Shown here: piece by piece, positions 18,367-26,425 of the stretch
Layout: the number at the start of each line of letters is the position of its first letter
How positions within the stretch are numbered: position 1 is the first letter of the stretch
NCBI GenBank assembly: GCA_037128595.1
Contig: JBAXWB010000017.1
Span: 45,208 to 109,207 of the forward strand
Direction: 5' to 3'
Length of the DNA: 64,000 bases
Origin: a bacterium
GTDB taxonomy: Bacteria; Verrucomicrobiota; Kiritimatiellia; CAIKKV01; CAITUY01
The notes under the pieces: model-generated
What the model was told of the DNA's origin: nothing
Database searches by the model: none
Seen by the model: the letters and a program-made list of their open reading frames with translations, nothing else
Position numbers and translations under genes: made by a program

Positions 18367-19131
18367 TCACTGGTGCTGCTGACGATAGGCGGAGGGGGAC
18401 AGGCCGTAGGCGCGGGTGAACTGCCGGATGAAGTGGCTGTGGTCATAGAACCCGCATTGGCTGGCGATATCCGTGATTTTGGCGGTGGAGGAGGTCAGGA
18501 GCTGGCCGGCCTTGTTCAGCCGGAGCCGGATCAGGTATTGCACCGGGGTCACCTGGAAAAGCGCCTTGAACCGACGCTCAAACTGGCTGAGCGAGAGATG
18601 GGCGATAGTGGCGAGGTCCTTGACCGGGATGGGGTCAGGGTAGTGGCTTTCCAGGTACTTCATGACTTCCGCCATTGACTTGTACCGGCTGGCCGTGACA
18701 TTCGTCCGGTTCAGGTCTCGCGTCATTCCCGCCATTCCCACGATTTCTCCGGTGTCATCCAGGACCGGGATCTTGGTAGTGATATGCCAGCTGATGCTGT
18801 TGTCGAAATTCGGCACCAGTTCAACGCGGCTGGTCATCGCTTTTCCGCTCCTGATGACCTGCCGGTCATCGCGCACAAAGCGGTCGGCCAGTTCCTTCGG
18901 CGAGAAGTCATGGTCGGTCTTCCCCAGAATCTCCTTCAGGCTTCTCGCTCCCAGCATTTTAATGAAGGCCGAATTGGCGTAAATAAACTGGCTGTCCCGG
19001 TTTTTTACAAAGAAAGAAACGTCGGGAAGGAAGTCAAAAAGCTTGAATGCTGAATGAACAGGGGATTTTTCCGAAGCTGGATCGTTTTGACTCATGCCGA
19101 AAATATACACAAAGATGCGTGTTTCATGCAA
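18367..19131 (-). CDS. PAS-domain AraC-family transcriptional regulator
   Basis: A 254-residue regulator. A PAS domain covers about 30-145 (FLPDVSFFVKNRDSQFIYAN, GKTDHDF, DDTGEIVGMAGMTRDL) and replaces the usual AraC cupin. The C-terminal AraC DNA-binding domain has two HTH motifs (IAHLSLSQFERRFKALF and CGFYDHSHFIRQFTRAYG). It diverges from the sugar oxidoreductase/isomerase cluster and is the obvious candidate to control it. Neither possible start (19131 or ATG 19095) has a clear ribosome-binding site. The PAS ligand may be a sugar derivative or a redox/flavin signal; the sequence does not show which. Confidence 0.9.
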   Translation of the reverse strand: MHETRIFVYIFGMSQNDPASEKSPVHSAFKLFDFLPDVSFFVKNRDSQFIYANSAFIKMLGARSLKEILGKTDHDFSPKELADRFVRDDRQVIRSGKAMTSRVELVPNFDNSISWHITTKIPVLDDTGEIVGMAGMTRDLNRTNVTASRYKSMAEVMKYLESHYPDPIPVKDLATIAHLSLSQFERRFKALFQVTPVQYLIRLRLNKAGQLLTSSTAKITDIASQCGFYDHSHFIRQFTRAYGLSPSAYRQQHQ

Positions 19132-19159
19132 GACCGGTAAGTGGCGTGAAATCTAGTAT

Positions 19160-19213
19160 TGTCGCTCACACGCAATTAATTTTTCTATAAATACATAAAC
19201 AGGAGATCGGATT
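19160..19213 (+). promoter_or_regulatory. Probable promoter and RBS of the sugar cluster
   Basis: The 82-base divergent gap contains AT-rich sequence with a TATAAAT box shortly before AGGAG and the ATG at 19214. No -35 with good spacing was seen, which fits activator dependence on the divergent AraC-type regulator, but this is weak evidence. Confidence 0.35.
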
Positions 19214-20311
19214 ATGGCCGCCAAGAAACTGGAAGTCGTTAAAATTGGAATCGTCGGGTGTGGTGGGATTGCCAATGGCAAGCACCTGCCCAGTCTGAAG
19301 AAATTACCCAATGTGGAGATTGTGTCGTTTTTTGACATTATTCCTGAAAAGACGGCTGCGGCCGCCGCAGCTTATGGGGCCAAGGGCGCCCGGGTGTGCG
19401 GGAGCTACAAGGAGATGCTCAAGGATAAGTCCATTGACGTGATCCATGTCTGTACTCCCAACAAATCCCACGGGGACCTTGCTGTTCTGGCCTTGGATGC
19501 CGGAAAGCATGTCATGTGCGAAAAGCCCATGGCCAAGACTTCCGCGGATGCCCGCAAAATGGTCCAGGCGGTGAAGCGGTCCGGGAAAAAGCTGACCATC
19601 GGGTACCAGAACCGCTACCGCGCCGACTCCCTTTATCTCAATAAGATCTGCCGCGATGGGGATCTGGGCGAAATTTATTATGCCAAGGCGCACGCGGTCC
19701 GCCGCCGGGCCGTTCCGACATGGGGCGTGTTCTTGAACGAGGAGGAGCAGGGCGGGGGCCCGTTGATCGATATCGGGACGCACGCCCTCGACCTGACGCT
19801 GTGGATGATGAATAACTACAAGCCGTTGAGCGTAATGGGCTCAGTTTATCATAAACTTGGAAAGCAGAAAAATTGCGCCAATGCCTGGGGTCCCTGGGAT
19901 CCCAAGAAATTCAAAGTGGAAGATTCGGCCTTCGGCTTCATCACCATGGAAAACGGGGCGACGATCATGCTCGAATCCAGCTGGGCGATCAACTACCTGC
20001 AGACCGGCGAGGCCAAGACCACGCTGTGCGGGACCGAGGGCGGCGCCGACATGTGGGGCGACGGGTTGCGGGTCAATGGTGAGAAACACGGGAAGCTCTT
20101 CACCAATAACATCGAGCTGAAGACCGGCGGGGTCGACTTCTATGATGGCAGCAGTGATAATGCGGCTGAACGCGAAGCCCGGATGTGGATCGATTGTATC
20201 ATCAACGACACGGACCCCATGGTGAAGCCTGAAGAGGCGCTGGTCGTGACGGAGATCCTGGAAGCCATTTACAAATCAGCGAAAACCGGCAAACCGGTGT
20301 TTTTTAAATAA
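19214..20311 (+). CDS. Gfo/Idh/MocA-family oxidoreductase (first of two)
   Basis: NAD(P)-dependent sugar oxidoreductase of 365 residues. The N-terminal Rossmann fold has GIVGCGGIANGKHLPSL, and the family catalytic motif EKPMAKT lies near 101. The second domain has the GGGPLIDIGTHALDLTLWMM helix with the conserved D/H pair. Family members oxidise sugar, inositol or glycoside hydroxyls. It leads a co-directional run with a TIM-barrel isomerase, a second Gfo/Idh enzyme, a second isomerase and a GH106-like hydrolase. AGGAG lies before the ATG. The substrate is unknown; the cluster suggests a 3-keto-sugar or keto-glycoside. Confidence 0.92.
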   Translation: MAAKKLEVVKIGIVGCGGIANGKHLPSLKKLPNVEIVSFFDIIPEKTAAAAAAYGAKGARVCGSYKEMLKDKSIDVIHVCTPNKSHGDLAVLALDAGKHVMCEKPMAKTSADARKMVQAVKRSGKKLTIGYQNRYRADSLYLNKICRDGDLGEIYYAKAHAVRRRAVPTWGVFLNEEEQGGGPLIDIGTHALDLTLWMMNNYKPLSVMGSVYHKLGKQKNCANAWGPWDPKKFKVEDSAFGFITMENGATIMLESSWAINYLQTGEAKTTLCGTEGGADMWGDGLRVNGEKHGKLFTNNIELKTGGVDFYDGSSDNAAEREARMWIDCIINDTDPMVKPEEALVVTEILEAIYKSAKTGKPVFFK

Positions 20312-20331
20312 TTCAGTAAGGAGAATCTATC

Positions 20332-21327
20332 ATGGCGCGACCGGTAACCTTATTCACGGGACAATGGGCGGATCTGCCTCTGGAACAACTTTGCCAGAAG
20401 GCCAAGGGGTTCGGGTATGACGGGCTGGAATTGGCCTGCTGGGGCGATCACTTCGAGGTCGATCAGGCGGATGCGGCTTATTGCCGCAAGAAGCATGAGA
20501 CGCTGGCGTGTCACGGGCTCAAGGTGCATGCCATCAGCGCCCATCTCGTGGGCCAGGCGGTGTGTGACCGGATCGATGAGCGCCATAAATCCATTCTCCC
20601 TCCGTATATCTGGGGGGATGGCGATCCCGAAGGGGTGCGCCAGCGCGCTGCCGGGGAAATGATCAAGGTGGCCCAGGCGGCCAAGACACTCGGCGTCAAG
20701 GTCGTCAACGGTTTCACGGGGAGCTCGATCTGGTCCTTGCTCTATGCGTTTCCGCCTGTATCAGAAGCCATGGTGGCGGCCGGGTATGCGGATTTCGGGA
20801 AACGGTGGAAGCCGATTCTGGATCAGTTCCAGAAGGCGGGCGTGAAGTTCGCCCTGGAGGTCCATCCCACTGAAATCGCTTTTGACATTGTCACGGCGGA
20901 ACGTGCCATTGCGGCGGTGGATGGGCATCCGGCCTTCGGTTTCAACTATGATCCGAGCCATCTGGGGTACCAGGGCGTGGACTATGTGGCGTTCATCGAG
21001 CGGTTTAAAGACCGCATCTTCCATGTTCACATGAAGGATGTGGCCTGGGCTCAGACGCCGCAGTTGTCCGGCGTGTTCGGCGGTCACCTGACCTTCGGGG
21101 ATTCCCGCCGTTTCTGGGACTTCCGCTCTTTGGGTCGGGGGAATGTGGATTTCGAGAAGATTATCCGTGCGTTGAACCGCATCAACTATCAGGGGCCGCT
21201 CTCCGTGGAGTGGGAGGATAGCGGTATGGATCGTGAGCATGGCGCCAAAGAGGCCTGCGAGTTCGTCAAACGGCTTGCGTTCCCCCCGTCAAACGTGGCT
21301 TTTGATGCGGCATTTGAAAAAGGGTGA
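20332..21327 (+). CDS. Sugar phosphate isomerase/epimerase-like TIM barrel (AP_endonuc_2 superfamily, first of two)
   Basis: A 331-residue xylose isomerase-like TIM barrel. The metal ligands of the family are present: E in [14 protein letters not shown] in NYDPSHL, H in FHVHMKDV and E in [11 protein letters not shown]. Members isomerise, epimerise or beta-eliminate sugars and keto-sugars. AGGAG precedes the start, and the gene lies 20 bases after the first oxidoreductase. The downstream oxidoreductase starts 4 bases after its stop. The neighbourhood suggests it acts on the oxidised product of that enzyme. Confidence 0.9.
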   Translation: MARPVTLFTGQWADLPLEQLCQKAKGFGYDGLELACWGDHFEVDQADAAYCRKKHETLACHGLKVHAISAHLVGQAVCDRIDERHKSILPPYIWGDGDPEGVRQRAAGEMIKVAQAAKTLGVKVVNGFTGSSIWSLLYAFPPVSEAMVAAGYADFGKRWKPILDQFQKAGVKFALEVHPTEIAFDIVTAERAIAAVDGHPAFGFNYDPSHLGYQGVDYVAFIERFKDRIFHVHMKDVAWAQTPQLSGVFGGHLTFGDSRRFWDFRSLGRGNVDFEKIIRALNRINYQGPLSVEWEDSGMDREHGAKEACEFVKRLAFPPSNVAFDAAFEKG

Positions 21328-21331
21328 CCTT

Positions 21332-22363
21332 ATGTCTGATCCGTTTCGCGTGGTGCTCGTTGGCTGTGGCAGCATCAGTGCAGCCTGGCTGAGGCCGGCT
21401 GTTGACATGCCTGACATCAAGTTTGTCGGGTTGGTTGACCGGATTGATGAAAATGCCCGCAAGCGGGCGGTGGAGTTTAATCTGGCGGATTCGGTTGAGA
21501 TTGGTACGGATCTCCGTGCGGTTCTAAAAAAAACCAAACCCGACATGGTGTTTGACTGCACCGTTCCTGAAGCGCATGTCAACGTGGCATTGGAGGCCTT
21601 CCGCCATGGGTGTCATGTCCTCGGGGAAAAGCCCCTGGCCGACAGCATGGCCAATGCCCGGCGTATTGTACGGGCCGCTCAGAAGGCCGGGCGCACCCAT
21701 GCGGTCATCCAGAATCGCCGCTTCGATGCCAATATACGGAGTGTGCGGAAGCTGGTGGAGGGCGGGCAGATCGGGACCCTGACGGCGCTGAATTCCGACT
21801 TTTTCATTGGTGCCCATTTCGGCGGATTCCGGGACCACATGAAGCATGTGCTTCTGCTGGACATGGCCATTCACACCTTTGATGCCGCCCGCCTGCTGGG
21901 CGGAGGCGATCCAGTGTCTGTTTACTGTAAGGAATGGAACCCGGCCGGTTCGTGGTATGATCACGATGCCTCCGCCGTGGCCCTGTTCACCATGAGTAAT
22001 GGCGTGGTGTATACCTACCGGGGCAGTTGGTGCGCTGAAGGGATGAACACCACCTGGGAGAGCACCTGGCACGGGATCGGGACCAAAGGGAGCTTCCGGT
22101 GGGACGGCGCCAAGGATATCCAGGCCCAGGCGGTCAAGACAACCGGCTCGTTCATTTCTTCCTGCGAGGCCGTCCCGGTGGCGCCTTTTGACGACCCGAG
22201 CCGGACGGGGTCCCATGGCGGACAGATCCTGGATTATGTGAACTGTGTGCGAAATGGCACGCTGCCGGAAACAGTATGCACGGACAATATCAAAAGTCTC
22301 GCGATGGTGTTTGCCGCCGTTAAAAGTGCGGCAACCGGCAAAGAGGTACTGGTCAAATGGTGA
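21332..22363 (+). CDS. Gfo/Idh/MocA-family oxidoreductase (second of two)
   Basis: A 343-residue NAD(P)-dependent sugar oxidoreductase with VLVGCGSISAAWLRP at the N-terminus and the catalytic GEKPLADS near 93. In the second domain, FRDHMKHVLLLDMAIHTFDAARLL holds the conserved D and H. Only distant similarity to its sister at 19214 is apparent, so it is likely to act on a different position or substrate, or in reverse. ATG 21332 fits the family start; an in-frame start at 21233 would lie inside the previous gene. The stop is 30 bases before the next gene. Confidence 0.92.
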   Translation: MSDPFRVVLVGCGSISAAWLRPAVDMPDIKFVGLVDRIDENARKRAVEFNLADSVEIGTDLRAVLKKTKPDMVFDCTVPEAHVNVALEAFRHGCHVLGEKPLADSMANARRIVRAAQKAGRTHAVIQNRRFDANIRSVRKLVEGGQIGTLTALNSDFFIGAHFGGFRDHMKHVLLLDMAIHTFDAARLLGGGDPVSVYCKEWNPAGSWYDHDASAVALFTMSNGVVYTYRGSWCAEGMNTTWESTWHGIGTKGSFRWDGAKDIQAQAVKTTGSFISSCEAVPVAPFDDPSRTGSHGGQILDYVNCVRNGTLPETVCTDNIKSLAMVFAAVKSAATGKEVLVKW

Positions 22364-22393
22364 CGAGCCGAATTTCTTAAGGATACGCAATTT

Positions 22394-23302
22394 ATGAACT
22401 ATCAGAATCATGGTGACATCAGGATCGGAACGCTGGTCGGGGGCGGTCAACACACGAAACAATACATTCAGCAGATTCTGCCGCACGGGTTTGAGAGTTT
22501 CTCCCTGACGTTCTGGCAGACCCTGGGTGATAACGATATCAAAAAATTGGCCGCTGAGGTCAAGGAGGCGATTGGCGGCAAAGATGTGGTCATCAGTTCG
22601 ATCGGGATCTTCGGGAATCCCCTTGAAACCGGAGAGAAGGATCAGACGACACTCAAGGGGTGGGAAACCCTGATTGATAACGCCCATTTATTCGGGACGG
22701 ATATCGTCGCCGGGTTTACCGGGCGGGTGCGAGGCAAGCCGATTGACGACTCCATTCCCCGGTTCAAGGAAGTGTTCGGGGAATTGGCCCGACGCGCGGA
22801 AGGCAAGGGAGTTCGTCTTGCGTTCGAGAATTGCAGCATGGACGGTACCTGGCTGACCGGGGACTGGAATATCGCCCATAACCCCGACGCGTGGCAATTG
22901 ATGTTTGATGCGGTCCCCAGTACCAGCATCGGGCTGCAATGGGAGCCCTGCCACCAGATGGTTCAATTAATTGATCCGATTCCGCAGCTTCGTCAGTGGG
23001 TGAGCCGCATTTTCCATGTGCACGGAAAGGACGCCTCCATTTTGTGGGATGTCGTGAAGACCAAGGGAGTTTTTGGCAAAGACAAATTTGCCTTCCACCG
23101 CACGCCGGGCTTCGGGGATACCAATTGGACCGATGTCATCACCGAGTTGCGACGGGGCGGATTCAAAGGCTCCATTGATATTGAAGGCTGGCACGATCCC
23201 GTCTACAAGGGCGACTTGGAGATGACGGGCCAGGTACATGGTCTGAATTACCTGAAACATTGCCGGGGCGGCGCGTTTGTGCCCAATCCGGTTGTGCTGT
23301 AA
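22394..23302 (+). CDS. Sugar phosphate isomerase/epimerase-like TIM barrel (second of two)
   Basis: A 302-residue TIM barrel of the AP_endonuc_2 superfamily. Candidate metal ligands are E in LAFENCSMDGT, H in FHVHGKDA and E in SIDIEGWHDP. Where the sister protein has the NYDPSHL aspartate, this one reads LQWEPCHQM, so a glutamate replaces the usual aspartate. That suggests a separate subfamily with a changed metal site. It follows the second Gfo/Idh gene and probably forms a functional pair with it. The family's range (isomerase, epimerase, dehydratase, keto-glycoside lyase) prevents a firm reaction call. Confidence 0.88.
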   Translation: MNYQNHGDIRIGTLVGGGQHTKQYIQQILPHGFESFSLTFWQTLGDNDIKKLAAEVKEAIGGKDVVISSIGIFGNPLETGEKDQTTLKGWETLIDNAHLFGTDIVAGFTGRVRGKPIDDSIPRFKEVFGELARRAEGKGVRLAFENCSMDGTWLTGDWNIAHNPDAWQLMFDAVPSTSIGLQWEPCHQMVQLIDPIPQLRQWVSRIFHVHGKDASILWDVVKTKGVFGKDKFAFHRTPGFGDTNWTDVITELRRGGFKGSIDIEGWHDPVYKGDLEMTGQVHGLNYLKHCRGGAFVPNPVVL

Positions 23303-23446
23303 ATCTGGGGCCAAGGGGAAGGGGGGCATGGCGGTGCCTGACGAGAAATCCTAATTGCGTCTGTTGCCATTTGGAATCAGACGTTTGATCTGAAGGGCTT
23401 TTTGGCACTTGATTGTCCGGAAATGTTTATGGGACAGTCTTGGGCT

Positions 23447-26401
23447 ATGAAAGATATCGATACTATTTCCGCGCTCGATCTTCATCACCCGCCGAATGAA
23501 TTCACCTCCGCCCCGTTCTGGGTTTGGAATGACTTCGTGACACCGGAACAGCTGGAGCAGACGCTTTCTGCGTTAGCCGAACAGCATATCCGGCAGGTCA
23601 TTGTGCATCCCCGGCCCGGACTGATGACGCCCTATCTGTCCGAAGACTGGTTCGCCCTGTGGACTTATGCGCTGAAGCTGGCACGCCAGCATAATGTACG
23701 CCTTTGGATTTATGACGAGAATTCCTATCCCTCGGGATTTGCCGGCGGCCATGTGCCTGAGGTGATGCCGGAATCCCGTGCGCTCGGGCTCACCGTGGAT
23801 TCGAATCGGGTTGTTACGCAGGTGCAGGCCGGGGAATCACCCTGGTACGGCGGGCGATTCCATACAGATTTGATCCGGCCCGGGGTAACGGAAAAATTTC
23901 TAGAGGTTACACTGGAGCCGTATCGCCGGCGCTTCGGGGCTGAATTCGGGCGGGCGATTCCGGGCGTTTTTACCGATGAGCCCCACCTCAGGCCCTGCGG
24001 GGACATTCACTGGACCCCTGATCTTCCCGAGCAGTTCAGCCAGCGCTGGGGCGAAGATATTTATGAGGGACTCCCGTATCTTAAAGAGGCGTGTGAAAAA
24101 GGACAGGCCTTCCGGCACCACTATTTTCAGTTGATCAATGAGCTGTTTGTGGATCGCTGGGCCAAACCCTATTACCGATATTGTGAAAAGGCGGGTATGG
24201 AGTTCACCGGCCATTACTGGGAGCACGGTTGGCCCAACTGTGCGACGGTCCCCGATAATATGGCGATGTCCGCCTGGCAACAGCGGCCGGGGATCGATCT
24301 GCTGTTCAGCGAATATGCGGAGGGGCCTCATGCCCAGTTCGGCAACACACGGATTGTCCTGGAACTTGCCAGCGTGGCCAATCAGACCGGGCGCGTCCGA
24401 ACCCTGTGTGAAACATATGGTGGCAGCGGCGCGGAGATGACCTTTGAGGACTATAAGCGCGTCGGGGATTGGGTAACCGTGCTCGGCGTGAATACGATCA
24501 ATGAGCACCTCTCCAGTATCTCTTTACGGGGTGCCCGTAAACGGGATTATCCCCCGACGTTTTCCTATCACTCGCCCTGGATGGAATGCTATGGGGTGTT
24601 GGTGGATTATTTTGCGCGGGTATCCTGCGCCTTGTCCCAGGGGCGGCAACTCAATCCCTGTCTTGTACTCGAACCAACCAGCACCGCTTGGATTCATCAT
24701 TTTGCGGATGAGGCCCGGCTGAAGGAGATCGGGGATAAGTTTCAGGCGTTTGTCGTGGCATTGGCCCAACGCCAGCTTGAGTTTGACCTGGGGAGTGAGC
24801 ATATCATCCAGGAGCGCGGCTCGGTCACGATGACGGCAGAGGGGCAAGCGCGTTTTCAGGTTGGTGAATGCGCCTATGAGGTGGTCGTGATTCCAGCCGA
24901 AATGGAAACCATCAACCGGGTGACTTTTGATCTGCTTGAACGGTTTTTGGAACAAGGGGGAACCGTCCTGTCCTGTGCCGGATCAGATCTGCCATCTCAT
25001 GTCGATGGCCGGCGTACCGCTGAATGCGAGCGGCTGCGTAGCTCAAAAGGCTGGCATTTTGTGAATCAAAGCGAGGTGTCTGAGAAAGTGACGGAAAGGT
25101 GCAATCCGGCCGTGCGTGTGCTCTTGGATCCGTCTAATAAAGGGTTGGTGCATCATCATCGCCGCCAGTTAAGTGATGGGGACATTGTTTTCATCACAAA
25201 TACCAGCAAAACGAGTTCTGCTGAGGGACAGGTTGTGGCCCGGGCTAAAGGGGCCCGTGAGGTCTGTCTGGATAACGGGGCTGTTTTCGTCCGTGCGGTT
25301 TCCCGGCAGGCCGATGGCCAGATTGCGGTCTCATTCACGCTGCCTCCCTGCGGCAGTACTCTGCTGTATCTGGATACGGTGGATACGGCCGCGACAGAGT
25401 CCGTCTCTCCTCCCTGTTTTCTCTCTGGCGGGACGACCTCCGTGTCGTCTGGTGTCCCTGTCGCCCTGTCCAACTTCTCCGTTCGTCGTCTGGACGATAA
25501 CAACCTGATTCTGGATTATGTTGATGTGGAGGCAGGCGGGGAGCTCAAGACTTCGCTCTACTGGAAGCCCGCGGCGGAGTTTATTTTCCAGAAAAACGGG
25601 CTTCAGGGAAATCCGTGGGATCATGCGGTGCAGTTCCGGGACGAGCTTCTGAAAACGACGTTCCCGGCGGCAAGCGGTTTCCGGGCGACCTATCACTTTA
25701 CCGTTGAGACGGCCGTTCCCGGCCGGTTGTTAGCGGTGGTGGAACGTCCCGACCTTTACCGGGTTACCTGCAATGACATTGAGATCAAGGCCCAACCCGG
25801 CGTCTGGTGGATTGATCGGGCCTTCGGGCTTCTGGATATTGCCGGAGCGGCAAGGGTGGGTGAAAATACCCTCACCATTAAAGCCTCTCCCATGACGGTG
25901 TTCCACGAGTTTGAGGCCGCGCATATTGTTGGCGATTTTTCCCTCAGGGCGGTCGAGAAAGGGTTTGTGATCGCCCCTCCCAGGCCCCTGGGGCCGGGGA
26001 ACTGGAGTCAGCAGGGGTTGCCCCTTTATGGACATCGAGTGATGTATTCCGCCACCTTCATCCTGCCGGTCTCAACGGGGAAGCGGGTCCGGGTATTGCT
26101 GCCTGCCTGGAGCGGGGTAGTGGCGAAAGTGGTGGTCAACGGCAAGGAAGCGGGGGTGATTTATCATCAACCCATGGAGTGCGATATTACGGAGAGCGTG
26201 GTCCCGGGCGAAAATACCGTGGACCTGGTTGTCTATGGTTCCTTGCGCAATCCGCTCGGACCCCATCTGGGGGTCGGTCGCCTCAATATTACCGATCCCT
26301 GGGCTTGGGGAAAAGGACCTCAATTCGACCAGCCGCCGGGGCGTGATTACTATTCTGTGGGGTACGGACTGGATACGCCTTTCGAAGTTTTGCTCGGCTG
26401 A
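23447..26401 (+). CDS. GH106-like glycoside hydrolase, no signal peptide
   Basis: Protein of about 984 residues resembling the large glycosyl hydrolase family around GH106 (alpha-L-rhamnosidase type). The catalytic TIM barrel opens with FTSAPFWVWNDFVTPEQLEQ, then HPRPGLMTPYLSEDWF and LWIYDENSYPSGFAGG. A candidate acid is in VFTDEPHLRP near 170. The C-terminal third is beta-rich, with repeated galactose-binding-like segments. No signal peptide or lipobox is seen, so it should act in the cytoplasm on an imported glycoside. The start is uncertain: ATG 23447, 23429 and 23423 and TTG 23402 are in frame, none with a strong ribosome-binding site. The 144-base gap before it suggests its own transcript or leader. 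Confidence 0.7.
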   Translation: MKDIDTISALDLHHPPNEFTSAPFWVWNDFVTPEQLEQTLSALAEQHIRQVIVHPRPGLMTPYLSEDWFALWTYALKLARQHNVRLWIYDENSYPSGFAGGHVPEVMPESRALGLTVDSNRVVTQVQAGESPWYGGRFHTDLIRPGVTEKFLEVTLEPYRRRFGAEFGRAIPGVFTDEPHLRPCGDIHWTPDLPEQFSQRWGEDIYEGLPYLKEACEKGQAFRHHYFQLINELFVDRWAKPYYRYCEKAGMEFTGHYWEHGWPNCATVPDNMAMSAWQQRPGIDLLFSEYAEGPHAQFGNTRIVLELASVANQTGRVRTLCETYGGSGAEMTFEDYKRVGDWVTVLGVNTINEHLSSISLRGARKRDYPPTFSYHSPWMECYGVLVDYFARVSCALSQGRQLNPCLVLEPTSTAWIHHFADEARLKEIGDKFQAFVVALAQRQLEFDLGSEHIIQERGSVTMTAEGQARFQVGECAYEVVVIPAEMETINRVTFDLLERFLEQGGTVLSCAGSDLPSHVDGRRTAECERLRSSKGWHFVNQSEVSEKVTERCNPAVRVLLDPSNKGLVHHHRRQLSDGDIVFITNTSKTSSAEGQVVARAKGAREVCLDNGAVFVRAVSRQADGQIAVSFTLPPCGSTLLYLDTVDTAATESVSPPCFLSGGTTSVSSGVPVALSNFSVRRLDDNNLILDYVDVEAGGELKTSLYWKPAAEFIFQKNGLQGNPWDHAVQFRDELLKTTFPAASGFRATYHFTVETAVPGRLLAVVERPDLYRVTCNDIEIKAQPGVWWIDRAFGLLDIAGAARVGENTLTIKASPMTVFHEFEAAHIVGDFSLRAVEKGFVIAPPRPLGPGNWSQQGLPLYGHRVMYSATFILPVSTGKRVRVLLPAWSGVVAKVVVNGKEAGVIYHQPMECDITESVVPGENTVDLVVYGSLRNPLGPHLGVGRLNITDPWAWGKGPQFDQPPGRDYYSVGYGLDTPFEVLLG

Positions 26402-26425
26402 TCATTCTGTGTATAATGCCGCCCT

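Noticed and set aside
21524..22687. Long antisense open frame of about 387 codons across the Gfo/Idh gene
   Set aside because: It is a shadow created by the codon bias of the real gene on the other strand, crosses two genes, and has no family motifs.
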